From Desulfobacteraceae bacterium (GTDB taxonomy: Bacteria; Desulfobacterota; Desulfobacteria; Desulfobacterales; Desulfosalsimonadaceae): a stretch of DNA of 33,074 nt. The stretch lies in NCBI GenBank assembly GCA_003599885.1, contig QZKW01000070.1:1-33074 (forward strand). Direction: 5' to 3'. Positions 1 to 7,649 of this stretch are shown in pieces. The notes beneath the pieces were generated by a model. It had not been told where the DNA came from, searched no databases, and was given only the letters and a program-made list of their open reading frames with translations. Every line of letters starts with the position of its first letter. The first letter of the stretch is position 1. Made by a program: the position numbers and the translations under genes.

Positions 1-262
1 GTTAGCTGGATTCAGCTTAAAAATCATCGCGCCTGTCTGTCGCATCGAAAACGGAAGGGGGAGATGTTTGATAGCAGTTAAATATCGTTGTAAGGTTAAC
101 CAGCGTCAGACTTTGCTCAGAAAAGTTTTATGGGGTGGCCGGAATCATCATGAATATACAACAATATCAAATATATATTGCGTTAATGCGTTTCTATCAC
201 ACCTCTTGCTTTATAATCCATGAACAGCGTTTAGGGACATAGACCCGGTTCAAAAAAAGTTC

Positions 263-295
263 TTGACGCTGGGAAGAAAACAATTTAATGATAAT
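263..295 (+). promoter_or_regulatory. Putative sigma-70-type promoter of the large operon
   Basis: A TTGACG hexamer (five of six to consensus) at 263-268 is followed by an AT-rich stretch with two possible -10 boxes: TTTAAT at 284-289 (15-bp spacer) and GATAAT at 290-295 (21-bp spacer). Neither spacing is ideal. Either would place the transcription start at or just before the palindrome at 301-320. Inferred from motif only. Confidence 0.45.
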
Positions 296-300
296 TTAAA

Positions 301-320
301 GTCGACGGTCGACCGTCGAC
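301..320. promoter_or_regulatory. Perfect 20-bp palindrome made of three GTCGAC hexamers; candidate operator
   Basis: The sequence is three GTCGAC hexamers at 7-bp period (301-306, 308-313, 315-320) separated by a single G and a single C, so the whole 20 bp equals its own reverse complement. The centre has the GT-N2-AC layout common to many GntR-family operators. It sits immediately downstream of the putative promoter, where a bound repressor would block initiation. The GntR/FadR-type regulator encoded at the end of the same operon is the obvious candidate ligand; this link is inference. Confidence 0.5.
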
Positions 321-525
321 CCAAATAAATAACGTTAGCACTTTCTCATATTATTTTTACTCTTCTCTCCTCCTTCCGGGCTGACCATTTTTAAAATTGT
401 TTTCATTTTTCCGGCAATTCGTTCCGGCACCCATATAAATGATAAAAACGTTTCTCTTGTTGACGAAAAATTCATACCAGAAAAAAGTTGGCACACCCAA
501 TGAAGTAATTAAAGGAGGACAAATC

Positions 526-1911
526 ATGAAAGGCTTAAAAACAGATTTTGATGCTATTGTGGTCGGCAGCGGACCTGGCGGCGCGACAGTTGCCAAGGAC
601 CTGACCTTAAAAGGGAAAAAGGTTCTCATCCTGGAATGGGGCGATAATGATCCTAAAAAAGGGACTTTTTTTTCAACCGTACCCCGCGCGTTTATTCCTG
701 GTAAAAGCGTGGTCATGACAAAACAGGCCCTCCCCGTTGTCCGCGCCATCACCACCGGCGGCAGTTCTGTGATTTTCTGCGGTACGGCGTTTGCGCCTCC
801 GATTGACATGTTCAAGAGCTATGGTGTGGATATCTCCGTCGAAGCGGAAGAAATGAAGGCTGACGTTCCCATGGCCCCCTTGCCGGATGAACTCATGAAT
901 GCCGGCCCGCGGGCATTTTACGAAAGCGCCGGCGACCTGGGATACGATGTCCACAAACTGAATAAATTCATCTACCCCTCAAAATGCAAAACCAAATGCC
1001 AGCTCTGCATGTACGGCTGCCCCTATGGCGCCAAATGGGACGCACGGCACTTTGTGAACCAGGCCCTTGAAAACGGCGCAAGGATCATCACCCACGCCAA
1101 GGTCGAAAGGGTTCTCATTGAAAATAAAAAAGCCGTGGGTGTTGAATATAAGCACAACAAGGAGATCTACCGCGCATACGCACCGAAAATCATCGTTGCG
1201 GCCGGCGGCATCGGCTCCCCCCTGATTCTCCGCCAGAGCGGCATCCGAAGCGCCGGTTATGATTTCTTTTTTGATCCCCTGGTGTTTGTATACGGAAAAA
1301 TCAAGGGTCTCGGTAACGGCAAAGCCATTCCCATGAGTTCGGGCGTCCATTTTGAAGAAGACGGCATCGTTATGACCGACTTTAACCTGCCCCGCATGAT
1401 GAAGATTGGCTTTGACCTTGAAATTCTGAAGCTCAAACAGGCGTTTGAATATGCGGACGTCCTCCCCATCATGATTAAAGTAAAGGACGAACTTGCCGGT
1501 GAAGTCACAAACAACGGCTGGGTGAAAAAAAACCTGACCAAGGCCGACAAACAAAAACTGGACAAAGGGTCCGAACATGCCAAACGTATCCTTATCAATG
1601 CCGGCGCCACGGATATTTACAGAAGCTGGAAAGTCGCGGCCCATCCGGGAGGCACCGTCAAAATCGGAGAGCTTTTGGATACCAACCTGAAAACAAAGTT
1701 TGACAACCTTTATGTCTGCGACTGCTCCGTCATGCCACAGGAATGGGGACTGCCCCCGACGACTTCGATCATTGCGCTTGGCAAACGGCTGGCCAAACAC
1801 TTGCTGGCTGCCGACCAGGTAACCCAAAAAAAAGACCCTGCTGTGGTTGCCGCAGAACAGACGCCCATAGAGGAGTCAATGGAAGCCCCCCTGGCAACAG
1901 CGGTAAACTGA
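526..1911 (+). CDS. GMC-family FAD-dependent oxidoreductase (long-chain alcohol oxidase-like)
   Basis: This 461-residue flavoprotein is likely to oxidise or reduce an alcohol/carbonyl or cyclic substrate. The N-terminus has the FAD dinucleotide fold (VVGSGPGGATVA, residues 12-23). A Cys motif C-x3-C-x2-C-x3-C (C154, C158, C161, C165) followed by PYGAKW resembles the Cys-rich segment of long-chain alcohol oxidases. The C-terminal GMC segment keeps the first catalytic His in HPGGT (H373), but the second catalytic position, normally Asn or His, lies in LPPTTSI and appears to be Pro or Thr. The ATG at 526 is chosen because AAAGGAGG stands just upstream; an upstream in-frame start at 439 lacks this. 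It is the first gene of the operon. The electron acceptor is unknown, and an oxygen-using oxidase is unlikely in an anaerobe. The family is fairly certain, the substrate is not known. Confidence 0.8.
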   Translation: MKGLKTDFDAIVVGSGPGGATVAKDLTLKGKKVLILEWGDNDPKKGTFFSTVPRAFIPGKSVVMTKQALPVVRAITTGGSSVIFCGTAFAPPIDMFKSYGVDISVEAEEMKADVPMAPLPDELMNAGPRAFYESAGDLGYDVHKLNKFIYPSKCKTKCQLCMYGCPYGAKWDARHFVNQALENGARIITHAKVERVLIENKKAVGVEYKHNKEIYRAYAPKIIVAAGGIGSPLILRQSGIRSAGYDFFFDPLVFVYGKIKGLGNGKAIPMSSGVHFEEDGIVMTDFNLPRMMKIGFDLEILKLKQAFEYADVLPIMIKVKDELAGEVTNNGWVKKNLTKADKQKLDKGSEHAKRILINAGATDIYRSWKVAAHPGGTVKIGELLDTNLKTKFDNLYVCDCSVMPQEWGLPPTTSIIALGKRLAKHLLAADQVTQKKDPAVVAAEQTPIEESMEAPLATAVN

Positions 1912-1930
1912 TAAAATAAAGGAACGTGTC

Positions 1931-3412
1931 ATGAAAAGACTCCATACAAGATCAGGCCTTCCCCTCGGGATTCAGAAAATTTCAGATATCGATCTTGCCG
2001 ATGAAGCCGGGGAAAACACAGCCATAGCCAAAATCCTCCAGACCCGCGAAATTCGGCAAACCCTTGGCAGCGTTCTTCCGGACGTTTTGAATGTTTTTGC
2101 GCGCGACAGCCGTGTCGGAAAATTCATCATGAAGCTGGTGGGTAAATACCTCAACAAGCTCCTCACCCGGCCGCATGATATTTTTGAGGAAAACGAACTG
2201 TCGCTTTTGTTTAAAGATGAAGCCTTCCTCAAAAACCTGGGTGCCCCGATGCCGGACATCATTAACGGTCTCTTTGATGTCATTCTCTCCATGATGAAAA
2301 CCATTGAGGAACGGCCGACGGACACAAAAGCCTTAAGCGAGATGATTTCTAAAATCTCCACCGGTCAAACCGGTGAACTCATCACCCGGTTATGCAGAAT
2401 TGTCAATGATATCCATAAAGAGGATCCGGAGTTTTTTGCCAAAGCCATGGAACCGGGTTTTAAAAAATGGGTGGAGTCTGTTGATTTTGGCGAGATCAGG
2501 GAAATGTTCGACAATTCCGCCGAAGACGGCCGGGCCCTTGTGCAGATGGCAAATGATGTGCTGTGGCAGTATCCGGCTAAGATGGTCATGCTTCTCTCCC
2601 TGCTGCCGTCTTTGGTGAATCTGCTGACTGACACATTGGATATTTCAGTGGGCAAGTTAAACGAACTCCCGCCGGACATGCTGACTGATGTTGTCCTCTC
2701 CTTTGCAAAAGAAATCAACAGCAGCTCTGTTGCCGGTGTGCTGAACCAGTTAACTGAAATCGTCCGAAAAATCCATACCGGCAGCGCCCTGCTGGGTGAA
2801 CCCGGCGCTCCTCAACTGCCCAAAGTCCTGTCAAAGATGATTGAAGAGATCATCAATCAAACCGATCCCATCACTTTATGGAAAGCAAAAATCGCTTTGG
2901 CGGAAACCGGGGCCACCATCGGTCAGGCTGTTGCCGCATCGGTAAACAATAAACCGAGCTTTAAACATTTAAGCATGATCATGGGCCCGGAACTCACCAA
3001 TATTCGCCTCAGATCATTAAATCAGCGGCTGACCGCCTGGGACGCGGAAGGCGATGAAGAGATGGCAAAATCTTTTGCTCAGCATCTGGCAGCCTATGAT
3101 GTTCAGGAAATAGCAGAAGTTTTAAACAATACGTTTCGGCTGATCAACCGCCTGGGAGATGAACGTCCCGCCGTTTTTACCGAATTCGCCGGCGAGATGG
3201 TTAACGCCATAGATGCCTATGAACTGGCTGAAACCGCCAAACGGTTTTTTAACGGCGTGAGCAAAGAGTTTAAACCGGTGGCAAGGGCTGTGGTTCCGGG
3301 ACTGGTCACATGGATTTGCGACGTAATTAAGGCAACAGATGACGAATATGAAGAGGATGCAGCCAAAGCCCGTGAAGCGATTGCCTCATTATTCGCAACA
3401 GAGGAGGTGTAA
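1931..3412 (+). CDS. Unrecognised all-helical protein of the reductase operon
   Basis: I do not recognise this 493-residue protein. It reads as almost entirely alpha-helical, with very few cysteines, no signal peptide and no clear membrane segment. Several segments begin with a similar pattern (LPDVL, MPDIINGL, LPSLVNLL, LPPDMLTDVV, LPKVLSKMI), each followed by an amphipathic helix, which suggests degenerate helical repeats and hence a scaffold or binding role. It lies 19 bases after the GMC oxidoreductase gene and its stop is 3 bases before the next start, so it is cotranscribed with the first reductase module. No cofactor-binding motif is visible. It could be a structural subunit or chaperone of the complex; that is inference. 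Confidence 0.7.
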   Translation: MKRLHTRSGLPLGIQKISDIDLADEAGENTAIAKILQTREIRQTLGSVLPDVLNVFARDSRVGKFIMKLVGKYLNKLLTRPHDIFEENELSLLFKDEAFLKNLGAPMPDIINGLFDVILSMMKTIEERPTDTKALSEMISKISTGQTGELITRLCRIVNDIHKEDPEFFAKAMEPGFKKWVESVDFGEIREMFDNSAEDGRALVQMANDVLWQYPAKMVMLLSLLPSLVNLLTDTLDISVGKLNELPPDMLTDVVLSFAKEINSSSVAGVLNQLTEIVRKIHTGSALLGEPGAPQLPKVLSKMIEEIINQTDPITLWKAKIALAETGATIGQAVAASVNNKPSFKHLSMIMGPELTNIRLRSLNQRLTAWDAEGDEEMAKSFAQHLAAYDVQEIAEVLNNTFRLINRLGDERPAVFTEFAGEMVNAIDAYELAETAKRFFNGVSKEFKPVARAVVPGLVTWICDVIKATDDEYEEDAAKAREAIASLFATEEV

Positions 3413-3415
3413 AAG

Positions 3416-4609
3416 ATGAATGTTTTTCATGATGCCGCAACCCAGGTGCAATGCGAATCAATCGCCCAATGGAAAAAAGACGGCAAGCCGGTTGTCGGTT
3501 ACACCTGCTCTTACGCTCCTGCTGAAATATTCTACGCGGCCGACATCCTGCCCTATCGATTAAGAGGAATTGAAACCGACGGCATGGAAGTGGGGGACAC
3601 CTATTTCGGGCCGTTTATCTGCAGTTTTCCCAAATGCATCCTTCAGCTGGCCGGAAAGGGTAAATTTTCCTTCCTGGATGGCGCCATTATCACACCGGGG
3701 TGCGACGGCATGCGCCGCCTGGATGAATGCTGGCGAAAGGCCGGCGAAGATATTGAAAATATTGTACCGGATTATTTCTATTATTTTGACGTGCCGCACA
3801 AGTCGGAAAACCACGGCATGGCCTGGTATATTGAAGAGATCAAAGAACTGATAAAGAGCCTGGAGGCTCACTTCAAGGTCAGTATCAGCAAGGAAAAGCT
3901 TACGGCCGCCATCAAGGAATTCAACAAAGGCCGGCGGCTGCTGGGTGAAGTTGAAAACCTGCGGTTTCAACAGGACATTGTGGTTTCAGGAACCGATGTG
4001 TTTGCCGCAACCGTTGCCGGAACCGTTATGCCCCGGGATGAATATACAAAAGAACTAAAAAAATGGGTCACAGCGCTCAAAAAGCGCAAAACAGCATTAA
4101 ACACGGGCAAGCACCGGGTGATGCTGGTGGGCAGCATCAGTGACGAGATCGACCTCTTTGAATTGATAGAAGACACCGGCAAAGCGATTATTGTGGGTGA
4201 AAACTTGTGTTTCGGCATCCGTTACGAAGGCAGCGAAATTAAAGAACACGGCGACCCCATCGAAGCGCTTGCCAAACATTATCTCGGATCATCGGTTTGT
4301 CCCCGTATGTACGGAAAATACAAAGAACGGCTGGCCCTGCTCAAGGAAAGAATTATAAGCTCTCAGGCAGAAGGCGTCATCATGCAGAACATTCGCTTCT
4401 GCGACCTTCACGGTGCGGAAAATGCCCTGTTTGAAAGGGACCTGGAAGCCATGGGCATCCCCTGCCTCCGGGTTGAACGGGAATACGGTCCGCACATCGA
4501 TGCCGGTCGCATGAAGCTCCGGATCAACGCATTTCTTGAACGGATTAACGGAAGCAGCAAAACAGCCAAAAAGACAAAATCGACTGAAGAAATGTTTGTG
4601 AGTGCATAA
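3416..4609 (+). CDS. BcrC/HgdB-type iron-sulfur reductase small subunit, module 1
   Basis: A member (397 residues) of the 2-hydroxyacyl-CoA dehydratase D-component / benzoyl-CoA reductase family, which takes electrons from an ATP-hydrolysing activator at an Fe-S cluster. The family signature is clear: YTCSYAPAEIFYAADILP (C31), FICSFPKC (C69), PGCDGMRRLDECW (C96), ENLCFGIRY (C265), SVCPRMYGKY (C295), FCDLHG (C329) and a C-terminal LRVEREYG. Classical dehydratase subunits use three Cys for one [4Fe-4S] cluster; the six Cys here would also suit a double-cubane cluster protein. The start follows GAGGAGGTG and overlaps no gene. The paired large subunit and two activators follow directly, giving the BcrCBAD-like composition. 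The substrate cannot be deduced. Confidence 0.87.
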   Translation: MNVFHDAATQVQCESIAQWKKDGKPVVGYTCSYAPAEIFYAADILPYRLRGIETDGMEVGDTYFGPFICSFPKCILQLAGKGKFSFLDGAIITPGCDGMRRLDECWRKAGEDIENIVPDYFYYFDVPHKSENHGMAWYIEEIKELIKSLEAHFKVSISKEKLTAAIKEFNKGRRLLGEVENLRFQQDIVVSGTDVFAATVAGTVMPRDEYTKELKKWVTALKKRKTALNTGKHRVMLVGSISDEIDLFELIEDTGKAIIVGENLCFGIRYEGSEIKEHGDPIEALAKHYLGSSVCPRMYGKYKERLALLKERIISSQAEGVIMQNIRFCDLHGAENALFERDLEAMGIPCLRVEREYGPHIDAGRMKLRINAFLERINGSSKTAKKTKSTEEMFVSA

Positions 4610-4632
4610 CTAAAGGTTGAAGGAGCAACAGA

Positions 4633-6033
4633 ATGAGACCTGCAATACAAGAATATAATTATGACTGGCTGATGGGGAGGACGCTTAAGGCGGCAGCCGG
4701 CGTACCCCTTGGCACGAAAAAAGAAACCGAACTCACTTATCGGTATATTCCCTATTATAAAAATGTTGCCAAATCATTTATCGATGCCGGCGACCCCGGT
4801 CTTCAGACACTGGCGATGCTGGCCAAATATTATGAAAACATACTGACCGCGAAAGCACAGGGGAAAAAAATCTGCGCCACGACCTTCTGCAATTCACCAG
4901 TCATTCTGTATGCCATGGATATTGTGCCGGTAACGTTTGAAATATTAACGGCCATCGGGGCCATGGTCTGGAAAAGAGGGATGTTTGATTACATGGACTA
5001 CTGCTGTGAAATCGGCATGCCGGAAACATCCTGTTCCTCTCAGCGGGGCGCTCTGGGAGCGGTTTTAGGCGGACTTTCCGAAAAAATCGACATGGTGATC
5101 TGCGACACGCCGGGCGTTTGCGACACCAATGCCAATGCCTTTGCTTTCGCATCCGAATATCTGGACAAGCCCTTCTTCCAGTTGAACTATCCTTCCAGTA
5201 TTGGAGACGACCGCAGTCAGCAATATCACATTGATGATTATAAGGAGATGATCAAATTTGCGGAGCAGCATTCCGGCAATAAACTCGATTATGACCGGCT
5301 GGCCGAAGTGCTAAAAGAGGTCGACAAACAGGATGCCATGATCGCTGATCTTGAAGATATGCTCATGCTCAAACCGACGCCGGTGCCCCCCATGTACAAC
5401 CTGGCGCTCTATGCCGGCCGGTTCTGTTTTTCAGGCCATACAGAATATACAAAGCTCCTGGAATCCATGGTTAAAACGGCAAAAGAATATGCGGCCGCCG
5501 GCATTTCAGGACTGAAAAACGGGGAAGAGAAACTGCGGGTGTTCATGTGCTATATTGATCATTATACAGTGGACGTGAACTTCTATAATTATTTGGAAGA
5601 AAGAGGAATCGCCCATGTCGGATCCATCCTGACCCGGAATTTCAAAGGCGACAATAAATATGTCAAAGAAATGCCGGGTTCAAGTTACAGCATCGACACA
5701 TCGACACCGGATGCCATGCTGGACAGTATTGCCCAAATGAATGCCCGTTTGCCCATGGTCCGGTCCATCAGGGGGCCCTATGATAAAAAGGGCATGTGGC
5801 TGGAGGAATCGCTGGTGTGCGCCAAAATGTACGATGCAGACTGCGTGATATACAACGGCACACCGGGATGCCGAAATACCTGGGGAATGGTGAAGCCGTT
5901 TGCCAGGGACATCGAAAAACACGGCTATCCATGCCATATCATGTATGACGATGCGTTCGACGATCGGGTGGAATCCTGGGAAGCAACCAAAGAACGTCTG
6001 GACGAATTTTTTAAGATAAGGGGGTTGTTATGA
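4633..6033 (+). CDS. BcrB/HgdA-type iron-sulfur reductase large subunit, module 1
   Basis: This 466-residue protein is the presumed partner of the preceding small subunit in a 2-hydroxyacyl-CoA dehydratase / benzoyl-CoA reductase-type heterodimer. Three Cys sit in family positions: ETSCSSQRGALG (C134), PGVCDTNANAF (C163) and NGTPGCRNTWGM (C413), suiting one [4Fe-4S] cluster. The C-terminus has the typical segment ending in a D-x2-D-D-R-V-x-S pattern before a final amphipathic helix. It shares DTSTP-x2-ML and PMVR-x3-RGP motifs with the second large subunit in this operon, so the two are paralogues. The start is preceded by GAAGGAG, and its stop overlaps the next start (ATGA), indicating translational coupling to the activator. 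Confidence 0.85.
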   Translation: MRPAIQEYNYDWLMGRTLKAAAGVPLGTKKETELTYRYIPYYKNVAKSFIDAGDPGLQTLAMLAKYYENILTAKAQGKKICATTFCNSPVILYAMDIVPVTFEILTAIGAMVWKRGMFDYMDYCCEIGMPETSCSSQRGALGAVLGGLSEKIDMVICDTPGVCDTNANAFAFASEYLDKPFFQLNYPSSIGDDRSQQYHIDDYKEMIKFAEQHSGNKLDYDRLAEVLKEVDKQDAMIADLEDMLMLKPTPVPPMYNLALYAGRFCFSGHTEYTKLLESMVKTAKEYAAAGISGLKNGEEKLRVFMCYIDHYTVDVNFYNYLEERGIAHVGSILTRNFKGDNKYVKEMPGSSYSIDTSTPDAMLDSIAQMNARLPMVRSIRGPYDKKGMWLEESLVCAKMYDADCVIYNGTPGCRNTWGMVKPFARDIEKHGYPCHIMYDDAFDDRVESWEATKERLDEFFKIRGLL

Positions 6034-6833
6034 GTATCGTTGCAGGATGTGATGTCGGTTCCCTCACCTCAAAAGCCGTCATCATGAAAAATGGAAAGAT
6101 TATCGGCAGCAGCATTATTAAATCCAAACCCCGGCCAAAAGATTCGGCAGATGCCGCTTTGGAAGAGGCTTTAAAGTCTGCCGGCGTCTCCAAAAATGAC
6201 ATTAAATACTGTATCGGCACCGGTTACGGCCGGGAAAAGATCGGGTTTGTCAATGAAGTGGTATCGGAAATCAAATGCCATGGCAAAGGGGCGCGGTGGA
6301 TGATGCCCTCTGCCGAAACCGTGATCGACATCGGCGGCCAGGACTGCAAAACCATGAAGATTGACAAGGACGGAAATGCCGGCCGGTTTTTCGCCAATGA
6401 CAAATGCGCATCCGGAACGGGACGTTTTCTTGAAGTCATGGCAAAGGTTCTGGGGGTCAGCATCGATGAACTGGGCAAATTGTCCGCCAAAGCCAAAGAC
6501 CCGATAACCCTTGCCTCCACCTGCACGGTCTGGGCCCAGGCGGATGTCATCAAATACATCAACTCAGGGATACCCATTGAAGATATCGGGGCCGGCATTA
6601 ATACGGCAATGGCCGGCCGGGTGGCGATCCTGGTGAATGCGGTCAAACCGGAAGGGGATATTTTCATGACCGGCGGGGTGGCGAAAAACATCGGGGTCCT
6701 GGAAACCCTTGAAAAACTCATCGGCAAGCGCATCAAACGGGCCCGAAAAGCCGATCCCCAGATCGCCGGGGCTTTGGGGGCAGCGTTGCTCTCTATGGAA
6801 AAACTAAACGGAAACGGGAGGAATAAACAATGA
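6030..6833 (+). CDS. BadF/HgdC-type activator ATPase with divergent second motif, module 1
   Basis: An ATPase of the BcrA/BcrD/HgdC (BadF/BadG) family, which couples ATP hydrolysis to low-potential electron injection into the reductase. It is 267 residues, a usual length. Motifs: phosphate loop GCDVGSLTSKAV (residues 6-17), GTGYGRE, DIGGQD, NDKCASGTGRF (C126), the second cluster Cys in STCTVWAQAD (C165), and TGGVAKN. In HgdC the two Cys bind one [4Fe-4S] cluster across a homodimer. The segment after C165 is unusual: WAQAD replaces the normal FAES/FAET, whereas the next gene keeps the normal form. Two unlike adjacent activators suggest a heterodimer as in BcrA-BcrD. ATGA overlap at both ends. 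Confidence 0.9.
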   Translation: MSIVAGCDVGSLTSKAVIMKNGKIIGSSIIKSKPRPKDSADAALEEALKSAGVSKNDIKYCIGTGYGREKIGFVNEVVSEIKCHGKGARWMMPSAETVIDIGGQDCKTMKIDKDGNAGRFFANDKCASGTGRFLEVMAKVLGVSIDELGKLSAKAKDPITLASTCTVWAQADVIKYINSGIPIEDIGAGINTAMAGRVAILVNAVKPEGDIFMTGGVAKNIGVLETLEKLIGKRIKRARKADPQIAGALGAALLSMEKLNGNGRNKQ

Positions 6834-7627
6834 TAGTAGCAGGCTGCGACATCGGCTCCCTGACTGCCAAAGCCGTGATTATGGAAAGCGGTAAAATATT
6901 ATCATTTGCTGTGATGCGGGCCAAAACCCGGCCGGCCGAATCCGCGAATGAAGTCATGCAGATGGCATTAGACAAGGCCAAGCTGACCAAAAATGATATC
7001 GGATACATTGTGGGCACCGGATATGGACGGGAACAGATACCTTTTGTCGACCAGGTGGAGTCCGAAATTTCCTGCCACGCCAAAGGCGCCTGGCAAACCA
7101 TGCCGTCTGTCCGGATGATCATCGATATCGGCGGCCAGGATGCCAAGGCTACCCGGCTGGATGATAACGGGAACGTTGCGCGCTATATATATAATGATAA
7201 GTGCGCATCCGGGACCGGCCGTTTTCTGGAGGTGATGGCGGAAGCGCTGGAAGTGCCCCTCGAAGAACTGGGAAAAATGGCCGCCGAATCAAAAGAAAAA
7301 CTGACGATTTCCAGCCAGTGCGTCATTTTTGCCGAAACCGAGGTTGTATCGCTTGTGAATGAAGGGTTTAAAACTCCGGATATTCTGAGTGCCCTCCATC
7401 ATTCCCTGGCCAAGCGCGTGGCATCTCTTGCCAGAAGCATCGACGTTAAAACAGATGTGGTGATGACCGGCGGGGTGGCGAAAAATTCCGGTGTGTTCAA
7501 CGCCCTTTCCGAGGCGCTGGGCATTGAATTAAAAGCGTTAAACGGCTTTGATCCTCAACTCATGGGGGCACTGGGTGCCGCCCTTTATGCGGACGAAAAG
7601 GTCCGGGAAATGAAAAAAGCAGGCTGA
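6830..7627 (+). CDS. BadF/HgdC-type activator ATPase, second subunit, module 1
   Basis: Second activator ATPase of module 1, 265 residues, with the canonical family features: GCDIGSLTAKAV near the start, GTGYGRE, DIGGQD, NDKCASGTGRF (C125), SSQCVIFAETEV (C164), TGGVAKN and a C-terminal GALGAALYA. It is clearly a paralogue of the preceding gene and overlaps it by ATGA; a strong GGGAGG site lies upstream. It probably forms a heterodimer with its neighbour that shares one [4Fe-4S] cluster at the interface and docks on the module 1 reductase. A homodimer serving both modules cannot be excluded. Confidence 0.9.
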   Translation: MIVAGCDIGSLTAKAVIMESGKILSFAVMRAKTRPAESANEVMQMALDKAKLTKNDIGYIVGTGYGREQIPFVDQVESEISCHAKGAWQTMPSVRMIIDIGGQDAKATRLDDNGNVARYIYNDKCASGTGRFLEVMAEALEVPLEELGKMAAESKEKLTISSQCVIFAETEVVSLVNEGFKTPDILSALHHSLAKRVASLARSIDVKTDVVMTGGVAKNSGVFNALSEALGIELKALNGFDPQLMGALGAALYADEKVREMKKAG

Positions 7628-7649
7628 TCTGCTAAATAATGGGGGAAAA

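Larger units (their letters stand above)
1..525. other. Intergenic leader region without a convincing gene
   Basis: No convincing protein gene is seen in this stretch. An open frame from the left edge to about base 81 on the plus strand could be the tail of a preceding gene, but it is too short to judge. The stretch from about 130 to 360 is AT-rich and carries the promoter and palindrome annotated separately. The long AT-rich run to the first start codon at 526 would be the 5' leader of the large operon. Confidence 0.6.

Noticed and set aside
150-242. A 30-codon open frame in the leader region
   Set aside because: It is short, has no ribosome binding site and resembles no family I know.
336-344. 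TTAGCACTT resembling half of a CIRCE heat-shock element
   Set aside because: The inverted second half GAGTGCTAA is absent downstream.
979-1827. Long minus-strand open frame (282 codons) inside the GMC oxidoreductase gene
   Set aside because: It is the shadow of a well-supported plus-strand gene and shows no family motif or ribosome binding site.
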